NCBI GenBank assembly: GCA_022818135.1
Contig: JAFMSR010000019.1
Location: forward strand, 27,434,630-27,498,629
Length of the DNA stretch: 64,000 nt
Direction: 5' to 3'
Origin: Saxidomus purpurata
Taxonomy: Eukaryota; Mollusca; Bivalvia; Venerida; Veneridae
Positions 33,466 through 46,923 of this stretch are shown here, piece after piece; position 1 is the stretch's first letter, and each line of letters opens with the position of its first letter. Made by a program: the position numbers and the translations under genes. The notes under the pieces were generated by a model. That model was not told the origin of the DNA and ran no database searches. It was given only the letters and a program-made list of their open reading frames with translations.

Positions 33466-36400
33466 ATTGGGATTTTTAACGTAGCTGTTCATACCCACAT
33501 GAGGATTACCAACGTAGCTATTTATATCCACACCGTTATAAAAAGAGTCGAAATAGACAGCTTTATGTACGCAAAAAGAGGAACTTTATAAGCTGTAAAC
33601 ATATGTACTTGATATGAAGCTGCAAACAATCATCAACACTCTTTAAAACAGAAATGAAAACAACTGTTTTAAAAATAACAATCTATTTACAACTAATTCA
33701 CAAATGACTAGCTCATGAATCTCAAACGACTTAATTATGAGTGTACTGCTATCCATAACCGGTTTAATAATGTGCCACTGTAACTATCACTATGGTTACA
33801 GCATAACATAGAGGAAATAAATCCACATTTACATGTATCCCTAGACAATGCTATAAGCGACAACCACGATATATTTTGGTCCTTGCTGTTTCGTTTTGTT
33901 TTCCATGGGCAGTTATATCATGTCTTTACTGTGTAGTATGTTGTATCGTCATGCACTCCGAATTAAGTAACTTGTACATTTATTTGCGATCATTACGTGC
34001 TTGTTTAGTTCTAAAAACTTGTTTGGTAAGTGAGATTGAAGGAAGACATTTGATTAGTCCGTCAAACATTTGAATCACAATAACATAGTTTTGGTTCCCA
34101 ACATAATTCACCATTCATCCAGCTTTTCCTTGGTCATTCTTCCTAACGTCTGTCGTGAGGGACGGATGTTCCATTTGCTCTATTTGATTGTAATAGTTCT
34201 CAATATGTTTCTGTTAGTAAGTTCTTACCTGTGTTTGCAAGAATATCCACCGCGAGAGATGAGTATACACTGAGATATATGACGAATGAAAGACCAATCA
34301 CAATGCATTGATATTGCGAGTCATACAACAAATGGCAATAAAAGCAACAAATTGATTTTGTCAGTTTTGCTTAAAGTAATTAATGCAAATATTTTAAATA
34401 AACAGAGTCTGAAATTTAAAGACCAATTACAATCAGTAAAATCATTTAAAGTAAGTCTGTACCAATGAGCGACAACAAAAACGTGTTTGCAATACTCTTC
34501 GGCTATTGAAAATTATATACAGTTCAATAGCGTCTTTCGCTATGACTCAGACATACATTGTCAATTGTTAAACAAGACGACGTAGATATTTCAACACGCT
34601 CTGTACGTGTACAAACAGTCAATGTTTAACAATTTACATAATCCTTTTTTGTAGCAAAATTAAAATTATATGAGAACTAACGCAGTGACAAGTTTAATAG
34701 CACGATTGCATATCTGCAACGTATTTCGTGTCTTCAATTTAAATATAAATTCAGTTTGAAATGAAATTGGACTTCAAGTGTCCATCTTTTAGCAATCGAA
34801 TTATCTTTTACAGGTTATCGAACACACAGAAAATAACTTCAATACCATCAAGAATCTCAGTTATATGGATCGTATATACCATGTAAATATTACTTCAATT
34901 GATTAAACTGAAGCTCTGTCATTCTAATGAACGTTGAACAATCGCTTGTTGTGAGTTTGTCCCTTACAGTGTCATCTAATCAGGATTTATTTTGCTAGTA
35001 TGTTAAAGAAAATAACTCGTCAAAGTTGGAACGCAGAAGATCCCTTTGTACAAAATATAGGTAGAAATTGTGTAAAGTTCGTAAAGTATGTCAAATATAT
35101 GAATTTTAGGACAAAACACATCCTCGGTAACCCAGGCTATTCATTACCCAATTGAATATATGACGGAGAGAAGCGGCAGGAATTAACCGTGGGTTCCTAC
35201 GATGAACAAAACATTTAAAGAATACAATTGCCAATGACAATTTAATCTGCAAACAGCGATGATATTAATACATTTTCACCTACTGTAGATTGTTACAACG
35301 GGATTTTCTATCCTCCAATGTAGACAGGTCTATTTCTTTGAATAGGGATATTTTGCAGAATTGTGATTCCAGTAACTACAACACAAATTCATTCTTGTCA
35401 GACGGCATTGTATTTGTTGTCTACTCCGGAGTGAATATATTGTAATAGACAATAGGAACAAATAAGATAAAGGAACCACAAGTTAAAACATACATAATAT
35501 TTACTCACACATTGTAGATATTAAGATCAAAGTAGCAGAAATCCGCCACACATCCGCATACAGGTATTCAAGATGGAAGTAGCATTATCCCCCACTCCTA
35601 ACAGTTTCAGAATACCATCCTGTACTAGTCGTTCAGGTAGACACAATAGGCATCGTCACTTATATAATTGCCGCAATGTGTATAGTTTTCCCGACAGTAC
35701 AAAAATGAAATTTTAAGTAATTGTATGCTTTGGCAAATTCCATAAATGTCTGTAAAGAATTTGAAAGACTTTGTTTAACAATAGACTAATAAATAAAATT
35801 CCGCAAGTCATGTCAATTTACATTGAATAAACGACAGTAGCCATTGTTTTTTCCTTGGCTTTCTGATATAATGAGCGCATTAAACACAAACTTACACTTT
35901 CTACAAGTAAGTGACAAGTAAGTGCTTCAGTTAAGTTGACAATTTTGAACATAATTAAGCAATAGTTTAAAAAACATTGGGCGTTTAAAAGGTAAAAAAG
36001 TTATACCTCATTGTTGATCAACAGTTTTTAATAAGGGATCGTTAGTAGATGAAAGTCAAAAGTCCAAGATTAGAGTGTTTCTTATATCTTTGATCTACAA
36101 TTCCAAGTTCAATCTGTCTAATATGCACCCAATTGTTTATTATTAGTACTAATGTATTTACTTTCGATTGCTAAACATGCTCTTACTACTTATTTTAATC
36201 TATCTCGAGACTCACTTCAGATGGAATCAACCTCGAAGAGAGAGATGGCGGAAATGTGGAATTATCTCACTTCTGTCTCTGACATAGAATGAGTCCCATC
36301 CAGTGCTCTCCGTCAAGAAAAGGTTTCACAAAATCATTTTAACCAAAATAAGATTTTAGTTTTCTTTATGACTTCAACATAAACACAGTTAATATGGGCC

Positions 36401-37568
36401 CCTTTCCGTAAACAAACCGTGTACATTTGCACGTCGCATTCCAAAAATGTAAGTAAATTTAAATACAAACTCAAGTCATACCATCTGGTTTAAAAATATT
36501 CATATAAATCGGTTTTGTTTGGATATTTAACACTTTGTTAAATTTTCTATTTCACTTTATACCATGCGCTGACTATTATCGCTATACTTCGAATAAGTCA
36601 TACAAAAGGAAACTTGCAAAATGTTGCTACTGTGTTTAGCAATTTACATGTAAAGATTATGTGGCCAAGTGTTAAGGTTAAGAATAAACAGTCTTCTGCT
36701 GTGTAATTGAGGCGGCAAGATATGGGTAAAACCATACCATACTTAATACCAAAGCCTTTCCCTTAAATTCAAATGTGAGCCCTGTGTATGACATTGACCT
36801 AAAAGGTAGCCACATGTGCTGTGCATGACACCCCCTTGTGGTATCGTCAACAGTTTTGCGAAATTATTTCTTATTCATACAAATGTTTACTGGTATATAT
36901 AACAGTTCACCAATACTTCCCAACCCATTTAGTCTTCATGCGTCAATTAATTTCCGTATACAACCGTATTTCATTATTCAATGTAGTAGCCGCGGTTAAT
37001 ATGCCGGAGCAGCCTATACGTTCATTCTGTCTTTAAATTCGTAAAAATATACGGGTGCAGCGGCCTATTGTCCGGAAAATACGGTAAATATAGAAGTAAC
37101 AACACTGACACGAAGTGCAAACTGAGGACGGGCCTTGATTGGTTTGGTACTTACACTAAAATAATGTACAAAAGAAATCCAACATTGCTTCTTTTCTTAA
37201 TGCCCCATTGATTTTATGAATTTATAAAGGTCGGCCTAAAGGGCATGTCCGTGTACCTGGCAAGAGATATAACAATACTAATCTTAGCAAAGCATGCTAG
37301 CGGATTCAAACTTAACGATTGTAAATACGCTTCCTGATGTAACATTTTGAAACAGAGAAAACAGAACGTTAGAGAATATAACAAATAACACTTTTGTATA
37401 ACAATTCTTAGAATCCTACAAATGAACAGTCAATCTGTATTAGAAATTGTAAAACATCACCTTCTTGCACCACATACATTTACCTGATGAAGCCCATTGT
37501 CAATACGCAACACTGTTTGCAGTTTGATTCACTATATATTTCTTAATTGTCAAATGTCCTTTCTGATT

Positions 37569-38547
37569 TTACTTAACAAATGAGATAGTCTGCATGCCAA
37601 GTGGAATAATAGAAAAACATAAGTGTGTGTCGTATACCAGTTGATACTGTTCTCTACAGTTAGACACGGGTCTTCGAGTCATATAGAAACCGGTTGTATT
37701 TCCAGCATTAAACTGAACGTCAAATGTACCATTATGCATTTCCACAGGATTGTGGAAGGTAATTTTATTGCCTTCGATTACATAGTCGGTAATATTGCCG
37801 ATGATTGGAACAGAAATCCTTTTTACACCTGTAACAAATGTACCAGTAACCGATTTTATTCTTGGGTTTCTAGTGTTTTGAGGTTGTTTTCTTGGTGACT
37901 CAATGTGAAGCCGATATCCATTCATCAGTTCCCTACTTTGCGAATCATCGGATACATCAATGGTGAGTTCTTTGCCGGATCTTTTCCGTACTGGAAATTT
38001 ATCTAACGGTGTGGAACCTTCTGTCGCATTATACTGATACAGCATAATCTCCTCCTTGCTCGTAAGTATTCCAACCGGTGTCACAACTCTTGCAAAGTCT
38101 GCTATTGGCATAGTTGGGAAACGTATGGCAAACAAAGCTTCTCCGAGACTTTCACGCATATGTTGTGCATCAGGAGTGATATTTTTTGATTGGCAATTAG
38201 CTTGGGACCATTTAATGGCTGCGTTAAACACATTCACTTCTTCCTCTGCTAATTCATCATGTTTAAGAAGATTAAGCAATGTTGCATGAGATACTTTCAA
38301 GAAACCCTGTGACGCAAAAACTTCAGTTGCATTAGCTAAAATATAGTCAAAGCATCTCGTTTCCAGAGGCTTCATATCGTAAAAGACTGCTTGCTCATGG
38401 ATAGCACAAACATTGCCCGAGTCTATGTTACTTTCTAGGTAGAACGAACACTGTTTCACTAGTCCTGTCAGAGCGTACTTCTTCGCAGCGTAAAGGCATG
38501 GTAATATATTGTTTCCATCTAACGTTGGATTGTCGGAATACACGAAT
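37569..38547 (-). CDS. Gene E exon 3: BTB-BACK protein, BTBD3/6-like, C-terminal 326 residues
   Basis: This is the last exon of an intact 438-residue protein (77 + 261 + 979 bp, in frame). It starts after a TTTGTAG acceptor with a split Arg codon. BTB ends at about residue 147 (YAAKKYALTGLVKQC). BACK spans about 148-260 (AIHEQAVFYD, GFLKVSHATLL, EEEVNVFNAAIKWSQ, LGEALFAIRFPTMP), as in BTBD3/BTBD6. The rest (about 290-438; LTIDVSD, IKSVTGTFV, YVIEGNKITF, closing SIIPLGMQTISFVK) sits where those proteins carry a PHR domain, but it is too divergent for a firm name. The family acts as Cullin-3 substrate adaptors; the substrate here is unknown. The TAA stop is at 37569-37571. Confidence 0.85.
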
Positions 38548-38553
38548 CTACAA

Positions 38554-40489
38554 AAATGAAGCCCGGTTTAAGACAGGAAAATGGTTAAATTTTGTATATC
38601 TTAACAACGTTTTTTCTCGAAACGAAATTGTTTTCGAAGAACTGTCATTGTAAAGTTTTGAGATTTTGTGTATTCATGACGTTTGTAAGTCACTCAAAAA
38701 GAAATCCAGTAAGGTCCTATATCGCTCACAAGGATACTTTTGCCATTAAACAAGTGCAGAAACAAAGTAAAAGTAAAGAAAGTGTTAAAGCTGCTCGCTT
38801 TCAGATTTCGGTGGAAATATAAACTTCTTTGAACAATCTGAAATTGGCATGTTTTAGAACCTACCATCAAATAAAAAGGTTCAAGAATAAACTCCTTACT
38901 ATAAACTTGTTAACAAAACGACACAGATTGTCCAAATTTCATGATTGTGCCTTCACAAACAAGAAAGTAGGACTAAAGGTCCAGGTAAGCGTTAATATAT
39001 GTTTGCAGAACATTACACATGGTCTAAATATCATAACTGAAGCTTAGAATAACAAGGTATATCAAAAGAGTGTGGCCAATTCTGACCCCATGGACATCAT
39101 TTCAACACTCATTGGTGGGGTGAACATACCAAATATCTTAGCTCTATACCTTGCAATTTTGAAGAATAATATTTTCAAAAAAAAGCAAATTGCTACACGC
39201 AATGTTTAATGTCTGTATAAGTATACAAAAAAATCACCCCAGGGTGTGACCAATTCTGACACAAAGGGTACAATTTGAACAATATTGGTGGAGGATTACT
39301 ATGCAATGCTAACTATCAACTATCAAAGCTTTGAGCTTAAAGATTTTAAACAGGAAGATTTTAAAGCATTTCCTTTGATAAGTTTACGTAAAACAAGTGA
39401 TTCCTAGGTCGAATCCAATTTCGAGCCAAGGGGGTATAAATTAAACAATATTGGGAAAGGATCACTAGCAGTTTCGTGGAAGTGTTTTAAAATGTTTCCT
39501 AGTTCTGCACGGAAAAACAATTCTTTGAATACCTTTGGAAGTCTCATGCAAGAAACACTCTCGCCAATTTTCATAAACATTTGCCAAGTGGTTTCAGATG
39601 AGAAAAGATGAACGTACGACGGACGACGCACGGCGGAGGGTTTTCGGTTCTAAGAGCTCACCCTGGCACTCAGGTGAGATAAAACCTATTCGTTGTGTAA
39701 TTAATTGATAAATCAAGAATTTCCATAAACCATTTGCGTCATTGACATTTTGTTTTTAGTTGGAGTCAAAGAACAGCATTTGCAGAGGTGGTGAGCATTT
39801 ACTGAGGAAATTAGTAACGTATTCTGAGATATTTTTCTATGCCGGCCCCATTTTGCCGACATGAGAACCGTCACCTTGGGTACTTTTGTGTTAATTATTC
39901 AAAATTTTAAAAGCTGTTTAGGAGATGACGTTTAAACATTTTTAATTTTAGCATTAGGGGCATGTGTGTGCTGTAAAGCGGAACGGTTTGAGCAATTAAA
40001 GACGAATACCACACAAGGATACTCTTGTTAAGTTTTGTTAAAATGGGCCTAGTGATCAAAGAGGAGATGTTGTCTGAAGCAACTGGTAACGACGCACGAC
40101 GGACACCGGACATTCGGTAATCCTTTTTGCTCACCAATGAGCACTACGTGTTCAAGTGAACTATAAATAGAACGTTGGCTTTTCAAAATAGTATCTACTC
40201 GCAATGTTTAATGTCTGTATTTGTAGTATTAAAGTCCCAGGATCACATTTACGAGCAACTCTCATTTTATGAAGAATGATGACTTACTGATAGAAATGAC
40301 ATTAATTTTATTGTTACATAAAACATTTCTCACTTAAATAAATAAATGTTAATTAATGAGTAAATCCAAAATGGTTTATTGACTTTAAGCAGACCCAATA
40401 ATGCAAACAAGCTAAATACAAAATGCAACAACAAAAAAGGAAATCAATATTACAATCAGATATGTCATTAATCTATCTTGAGATTTAAT
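38554..40489. other. Gene E intron 2
   Basis: About 1.9 kb, closely related to intron 2 of G before its LINE insert. It contains the dispersed repeat block (GTGTGACCAATTCTGACAC, ACTCAGGTGAG, GGACGACGCACGGCGGAGG, GACGCACGACGGACACCGG). No coding sequence is supported. Confidence 0.6.
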
Positions 40490-40493
40490 TTAC

Positions 40494-40754
40494 CTCAAAA
40501 GAACTTTCATAGTGTCTGGATTAATGTCTTCAATCAGCACAGTATTTCCAACCTCAGCCAGTGGTCCATGAAACATAGCTTCAAAAACAGAACTGCGCAT
40601 GCTCAGTACAAATTTGTGCGCATGTAATTTCACATTCTTGTGACTGCTGAAGGTGAAGGTAATATCTGCCAGGTAATCTGAAAGGCAAAGATGTGACAAA
40701 CACTGTCCGGCAGTCTTGGAATCCCTCCAGTCAACATCCGTAGATTCTAATGAT
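40494..40754 (-). CDS. Gene E exon 2: BTB/POZ N-half
   Basis: 261 bp, open, with a TTTTAG acceptor beside 40754 and a GTAAAT donor beside 40494. It covers residues about 26-113 and contains DWRDSK, LADITFTFSSHKN, HAHKFVLSMRSSVF and GPLAEVGNTVLIED. His replaces the Pro seen in A and D in the PAHK motif, a change shared with F; G keeps Pro. Confidence 0.88.
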
Positions 40755-40944
40755 CTAAAATAAAAAATTTAACATCTTATTCTATTCATATCGAAAGCCT
40801 TGTGGTTTATTTTTCACAAGATTGACGTCATCTAAAGAAAACTAGACTCTTTTCAAGAATTTCTTACTTGATGACATAGTCGAAACAGTTTAAGTAGTTT
40901 AAACACAGCTGCAAGAGGACTATGTAACATTTCTAATACAAATA

Positions 40945-41210
40945 GGTTGTAACAGTAGTGTGCTATTCTAATGGGTGTATAACAGTAGTGTTGTATTCTA
41001 ATTGGGTTGTTAAAGTAGAGTGGTATTCTACTGGGTGTGTAACAGAAGTGTTGTATTCTAATTGGGTTGTTACATAAGAGAGGTATTCTATGGGTTTGTA
41101 ACAGTAGAGTTGTATTCTAATAGGTTTGTTACAGTAGAGTGGTATTATAATATGTGTGTAAGAGTAGTGGGTTAATTAAATGGGTTTAGAACAGTAGAGA
41201 GGTATTCTAA
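40945..41210. repeat. Intron 1 minisatellite of gene E (about 9 units of ~30 bp)
   Basis: Units like AACAGTAGTGTTGTATTCTA followed by ATTGGGTTGT repeat with many substitutions and run up to the exon 1 donor. The array in gene G at 60350-60615 has the same position and shares its outer units. Gene F has a much longer array. Confidence 0.85.
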
Positions 41211-41216
41211 ACTTAC

Positions 41217-41293
41217 TCGGTAACTTCAGCAGTATCCATTACTTCTGAGGCAGGCGTTTGTTTCTTTCCCTGGCGTCGCTGTCTCCTGGACAT
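41217..41293 (-). CDS. Gene E exon 1: basic leader, start of intact protein
   Basis: ATG at 41291-41293 opens MSRRQRRQGKKQTPASEV, then MDTAEVT, ending at a GTAAGT donor (complement of 41211-41216), phase 2. The leader is rich in Arg, Lys and Gln. A second in-frame ATG (Met19) matches the only start left in A, D, F and G. The longer start is chosen because it is intact and in frame here, but translation from Met19 is equally possible. Confidence 0.7.
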
Positions 41294-44200
41294 AATGTTG
41301 ATTATATACTTCTGTAAATTAAATCAAATTCATAATGCAAAGAAAACCATCATGATTTAAAAAAGACATTGTTAATTGTTTCATACTTCTAGAATAGGAG
41401 CATAGTTGTTAACAAAATATACAAATCTATGTAACAATTTTAAAATCATATCTAACCGATCCTAAAGATAATGGTTGATAGTACAGCACACTGGACAAGA
41501 TAGTTATCGATACGTGACCAGTACTAGCTTTCTATTGACCATTTAGTAGCGTCCAACCAAGTATGGGACTGTTGATTTATAAGGGTCCGAAAACTCCATT
41601 ATAACTTTAAGAAACGATATTGAATTTATGGGAGAGACAAATGTTCATGTTTAGCTAAAAGACAGTTGTTTGACAGAGGCATAGGCATGCTTCAAAATAC
41701 ACCTAATTGTGTACTGTTACCATAATAAACCATTTGCATAACCACAAAAACAACCTTACAAAAGAGCTAGAAAAAGTAAGATTTTCTATCAATGAAAATA
41801 TACCTCGCAGATTGCAGAAATTTAAAAGGTAAAATAATTATATTACACAATTGTTATACTGAGTTGGTATATTTGATCTGTACAAATTACAAACATACAT
41901 CACTCGTTTAAGCAATGTATCCATCCGTATTTATAATCAATCAATAAATAATTAAATGAAATTAAATAAAGGAGTTATACCTTCAAGAGCGAAACATGAA
42001 CTTTATAAAGAAATTCCAAACGCGTCAATTTGACGACAATTGAAAAAGGCAATACAAGTACAATTAAATTTGAATTTATTTAGAGTAATAGACCTTTCTA
42101 ACTTAAACTGAAACGTAAACGGAAACTTACTGTGTACTTGCATTGAAAACCGGGGACTTTCTCAAATAAAGAGGCAAAATAACAAAATCATAAAATACCA
42201 CAGGGATTTGCGACTAAAATATATGAGTAAGTATTTTTGATGTTTGGTACAACAAACACATGTCTAGATTACATGCGGATGGAAATGCCAATATTTGGGA
42301 CATATAGAGATTATCGATTTATGCGACTTAATCTTTCTTATAGAGTGCTGTTTCAATGTACATTAGTTTGTTTCTCACACTTGCGAAACTTTCGTCTCTC
42401 TTACGTCACGTCTGACAGGGTATCGGTGATGATGAGTTTTCCCAGATGGGACACAAATATAAGCTTCTGTCATTAGCTTGAACTGTTGCACAGAGTTCAG
42501 ACAGCTCGGAAATCCCGACTCGCTTTACAAACAATACCATCTTTATCAACACAAATTTTGTATGTCTGACATGGAAGTTCCGGTTACAAGAATGAAACTG
42601 ATCATTTGGCTCATTCATAGGATACAACTTATCTCAGTCGCCACTAATGTAACGTAGGCAACGAATATTATGCGAAAATGTTCGATAAAACATGCGCAGT
42701 ATTGTACGGATTTCAATGCTTGGTTACAGTGATTACAATGGACATAGTAGCCGAACTTGCACAATCCTGATACAGAACAACGGGGTTCTGTTTACAAGGG
42801 AATAAATATGACTTATGTTAATATTTGACTTTTTGATCAATTGAATGATGAGTAAAACTGTTAGTCACCGAAATTTGAATTGGATTTTTTTTTTTTTGGA
42901 AGGAGCACGGCAAAAAATAAGATATCTTCTGCTAACGTCCATTAAAAAATGAAATACAACACTCTACTACAATTGAACTAGTGCAAATTATTTATAAAAT
43001 ACAGAAATCAAAAGATTACTGGTTCGGTGCAAGCAAACAGAATTCAGCATGCACTACTTTGTATCCATGTGGTGTTGTGCACAATCGTACTTGTACAAAT
43101 CGTGAATTTCGTGCAGATCAAGCGTAAAATATTACATACATGAGAAACGCTCTACATTACTGAAATGATTTTAGATACTGTTTAACGATTTAAATATGCG
43201 GTGCAAAATAGTTTCACCTGTTTTAAACATGTACTGCAGCAATTCATATTTGTTTTGTTTTTATTTGGCACAATCAATGTAGCCATAATTAACGCCAGCC
43301 AAAACAGACCTAGAAGATAGTAGTTGTGTTGTTTGAGAAATCCCCTAATTCATTTCCATAGTACGTATTACATTTACGTATTACGTTTAAGTTAGAAAGG
43401 TCTAATACAAAGTCATGCAACATGAATTAGCGATTTTTCTGACAACGTGGGCATGAATAAAAATAGCAAATATTTGCTACTTTCAGTTTCGTATTACTAA
43501 TATTAAGCATTATAGAGGACATTTTTGGAATTCTTTATTGTCATACTCTATGTATTTTTCAAAAAATTTATATTGTTTTCCGAAAAATTTCCAAAAATAG
43601 AAATATAGATGTACATTGTATAAACGCAATAGCTGAAATCGGAAATTCAGCCGATTATTGAATGCCCTGAGCGCCGAATGAATTGCAGCCTCCAATGCTA
43701 CATTTAATTAATAATACAGTACTCTTTCACGATGTAAGTTTCTAAAAATGGCAAAATTGGCTACTTTCAGTTTCGTTTTCCATATAGTTTAACTACTTAA
43801 CTCTGGTGTCAAAATTGTTTTTCTATTAAAGCTTATCTTTAATTTCATTTTAATATATCTGTATTGTAAGGATTTTATAATTGAATATTAACAATTAAGT
43901 TGAATAAGTTCTTATATGAAAGTTACAGGTCATTATCTATAACGTAAGTAAAAAAGTGTTATTATGAACTAAGTAACCTACAAAGCAGACTCAAAATTAG
44001 TCTATCATAATTAAGAAATACTACATACCTCTACCTGTATGCAGAATAAATCAATTTTACCAATTACTAGTACAAGTAAAACAAGATCGTACATACAATA
44101 ATGCTTCACCTTCATAAACCAAAACTGAAATTTACATGGGGATTTCCAACCTAGCTATTAATATCCATCACTTCGCTTGATACATAGTGTAGCATAAAGT

Positions 44201-46920
44201 AGTCAGTTCAGTTTCATAATCAAAGTTTTAACAAAGTATGATATTATTGAAATATTAGAATGAGGTTTACTGAGACAATGTAGTAGGGGATGGGGCTGGG
44301 CAACATTTAGTGTGGCCATCAATGTCCATGCAGGTGTATGTCTTTGACAAATAGAAAATAAATCTACTTTCAAAGGAGTGTAATATGTACATGTATTACT
44401 ATTCAAAATGGCGCCATATTATTTTAAAGTACGATACTTAAGCTGTAGAGGTTGCTTTGAATGTAAAACTTGGTAGGTTCTATTATTTTCCGGTGACAAT
44501 AAACATCACAAGATTGGCGGATTATCCAGTTTACTTAGAATATCCTGAAAAGACTTCAACTGTATTAAAGGGACACTCCCTATAACTGGTGTCAAACTAA
44601 ATAACTTTAAAAGCATAAATAATAGAATATTTGCCAGTATCATTACTTTATCTGGGAGTTTAAGCTATACATTCCAGTCAGTATCGGTAAAATCAGCATT
44701 AAAAAATATATTGCGGTACTGTAAACCGTTCAATACTCTATGTTAAGTTGCTGTTGTACAAAAAAAGGGTGGATGGGATTTATTACAAAAGGCCTATATG
44801 GTGATAATTAGTGCTAAAATAGGGCTTTTCCCGATATATGTTGTTCTTTAAAATTGTTTTAATTTATTATTTTGCGTTCATTGAACACATTATTTATGTT
44901 TCGGGGAAATAATCTACTAGATGTAGGGATAGTCCCTTTAAACTACTATCAGTAGAAAAAGGTATGATATACTGTCATTTGACTATACTCCAGTTACAAC
45001 TTTGGAACCATCCTTTATTATAATGGTATAAGTCAGTAATAAACTTACAAATGAAGTATGATGGTAATTTTTATATGTAATATGATTTAAAATAACAACC
45101 ACCACTACAAACCAACTGAGCACAGCACAGTCATTAATTTCAAACAATCTTCATTTTTTGTTTTTCATTCATGATGAAAGCAATGTTGGGACACAGTTTA
45201 TGGTAGTATCATTGCTTACAAATAAATGGTATAAACTATATTACATGAATTCACAATTTTTCAAAAGTACCACTGAATATCGATGTGCCCTGACAGACTA
45301 CATCTAATGAATCAGGAATTTTAGTTTGTAATTAACTAACTGTTCGTAGTTATAGTTAGTAATGAATTAATAATAATTTGATTTAATCTCAGCTACGTAC
45401 TCCATATATTTAGCTATGTAAAGGAGGCCATTTTTTAATTCGTTGTACATAGTTCTTTGGCGAATATATAATTTCCGAAAATTGTAACCTAGATGTATAA
45501 ATCGGAGATATACAGACATTTTTGTCTTTTATTGAATACCCCCGCACCCAATAATGGGCGATTACCAACACTCTCAAAACCAAGGAATGAAACCGAAGTT
45601 CAGTGTGTTTTGCAAAAAGATAGGTGAAATATTTGCTACTTTCAGTTTTGTTTCCCATTTATCTTACTTTAAAAGTCCAAACTACCTTAAAACATTTCTA
45701 AGATTTATAACAAATTCCAGCAGTACTTAGTTATTATAGCTAGAATACGATTTTTTATGAACCCAATTAAAGGGGGAAAATATAAGAAACTATTAAGTCG
45801 CAAAAATCTGTTTATAAACCATTAAGAACGGTGTGGAACAATAAACCTTGAACTTTCACATGGCATATCAAAATCAAACCAGACTTCGTGACTTTCGTTA
45901 GGATAAAACAAAATAACCAAGAGAACACAATCATCAACAAATAATTCAGAAATAATGCTACAGTTATATAACACCTATCCTCTTTTCCGGAGTCCAACCT
46001 ACTTTCTGTATTATAAAATAATTCCGCATCTGTATATACAATGAAGCAATTGATGACATACATTTTACTATTTCAATAATTGAACTATATCAAAAGGTTA
46101 TTGTAATAAATAACTGATTAAAAAGAGTCACTACTCACTCAACTGTGAATGCATGGAGAAGAATGAGCTTTACATAATATATCAGCGACCTAAGAATTAC
46201 ATCAGAAAAACTTAAAGCAAAAGTTCTCACAACGAAATGTGTATGTAAACAAACTTGTAAATATTAAAGAATCAAGAAAAATATACATGTTACTAATTGC
46301 TAAAAAAACAACATTAAAACTGGAATCTGGGGAGTTTGATTGACCAATCACAATCATTGAAATCAATTTATGTAAATCAGTACCGATAAGCGATAACGTA
46401 AACATTTTAACACTTCAGATTAAGTGACACGGTAGAAGAGTTCAATATTACTGTGAACAATTCATCGGCTTATATACGGATTAAATCTTTCTTGCAAGCA
46501 TGATCTAACTTTTATGCAATAAGTGTAAACTTTTGTGTACACAAACATATATTGCGTCACTGTCACATTATCTTAAATGAACCGTACAACTCAATTAATC
46601 AATCACTCCTGACGAAATTATGATTAAATACATTTCCGCTATCAAAAGTTGTATGTAGTTTAATAGTGTCTTTGGCTATGATTCAGACGAACTATATCAA
46701 TTGTAATGTAAGACGAAGCTGATTTTTCAAAACGCTCTGTGCGTGTACAAACAGTCATTGTCGAACAATGTATACACTCATTACTGTAGATATAACTTAA
46801 TCAAAAATTGATTAGAACTATCAAAATTACCAGTTTACATGCAAAATTGCATATCTGCAACGTATTTCGTGTTTTCAATTCTATTTGCATTTTGAAATTA
46901 GATAAAGCTTCACGTATCTC
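41294..46920. repeat. Intergenic E-F; first 2.6 kb duplicated upstream of G
   Basis: 41294-43880 is almost the same as 60705-64000 apart from the foldback insertion there. The stretch at 43440-43700 also resembles 51600-51780 and 63830-64000. A MITE lies at 44565-44941. The remainder (44950-46920) is AT-rich with a segment at 46640-46900 related to the TTCACACGCTCTGTACGTGT-type flank text of A, C and D. No gene is supported. Confidence 0.6.
44565..44941. mobile_element. MITE with TTAA ends (377 bp)
   Basis: The left end TTAAAGGGACACTCCCT and the right end, read on the minus strand as TTAAAGGGACTATCCCT, form imperfect inverted repeats bracketed by TTAA. TTAA is the piggyBac target site, but a hAT-like element with an AGGGAC terminus would look similar. 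There is no coding capacity. No paralogous empty site was located. Confidence 0.65.
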
Positions 46921-46923
46921 TTT

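Larger units (their letters stand above)
31710..37560. repeat. Intergenic block between D and E
   Basis: Duplicate of the A-B intergenic block (see 1393-4480), with an additional segment at 32655-34385 related to the region upstream of C. It holds a SINE (33189-33465), a pair of direct repeats near 32690 and 32777, and a shortened GTGACATTGACCT repeat (36770-37150). No gene is supported. Small frames such as 34070-34273 recur at 23792-23995 only because the DNA is duplicated. Confidence 0.65.

Noticed and set aside
42385..42425. CGAAACTTTCG palindrome and TTACGTCA (CRE-like) upstream of E, repeated at 61806-61845
   Set aside because: They sit over 1 kb from exon 1, and the only conservation is between very recent duplicates, so there is no evidence of constraint.
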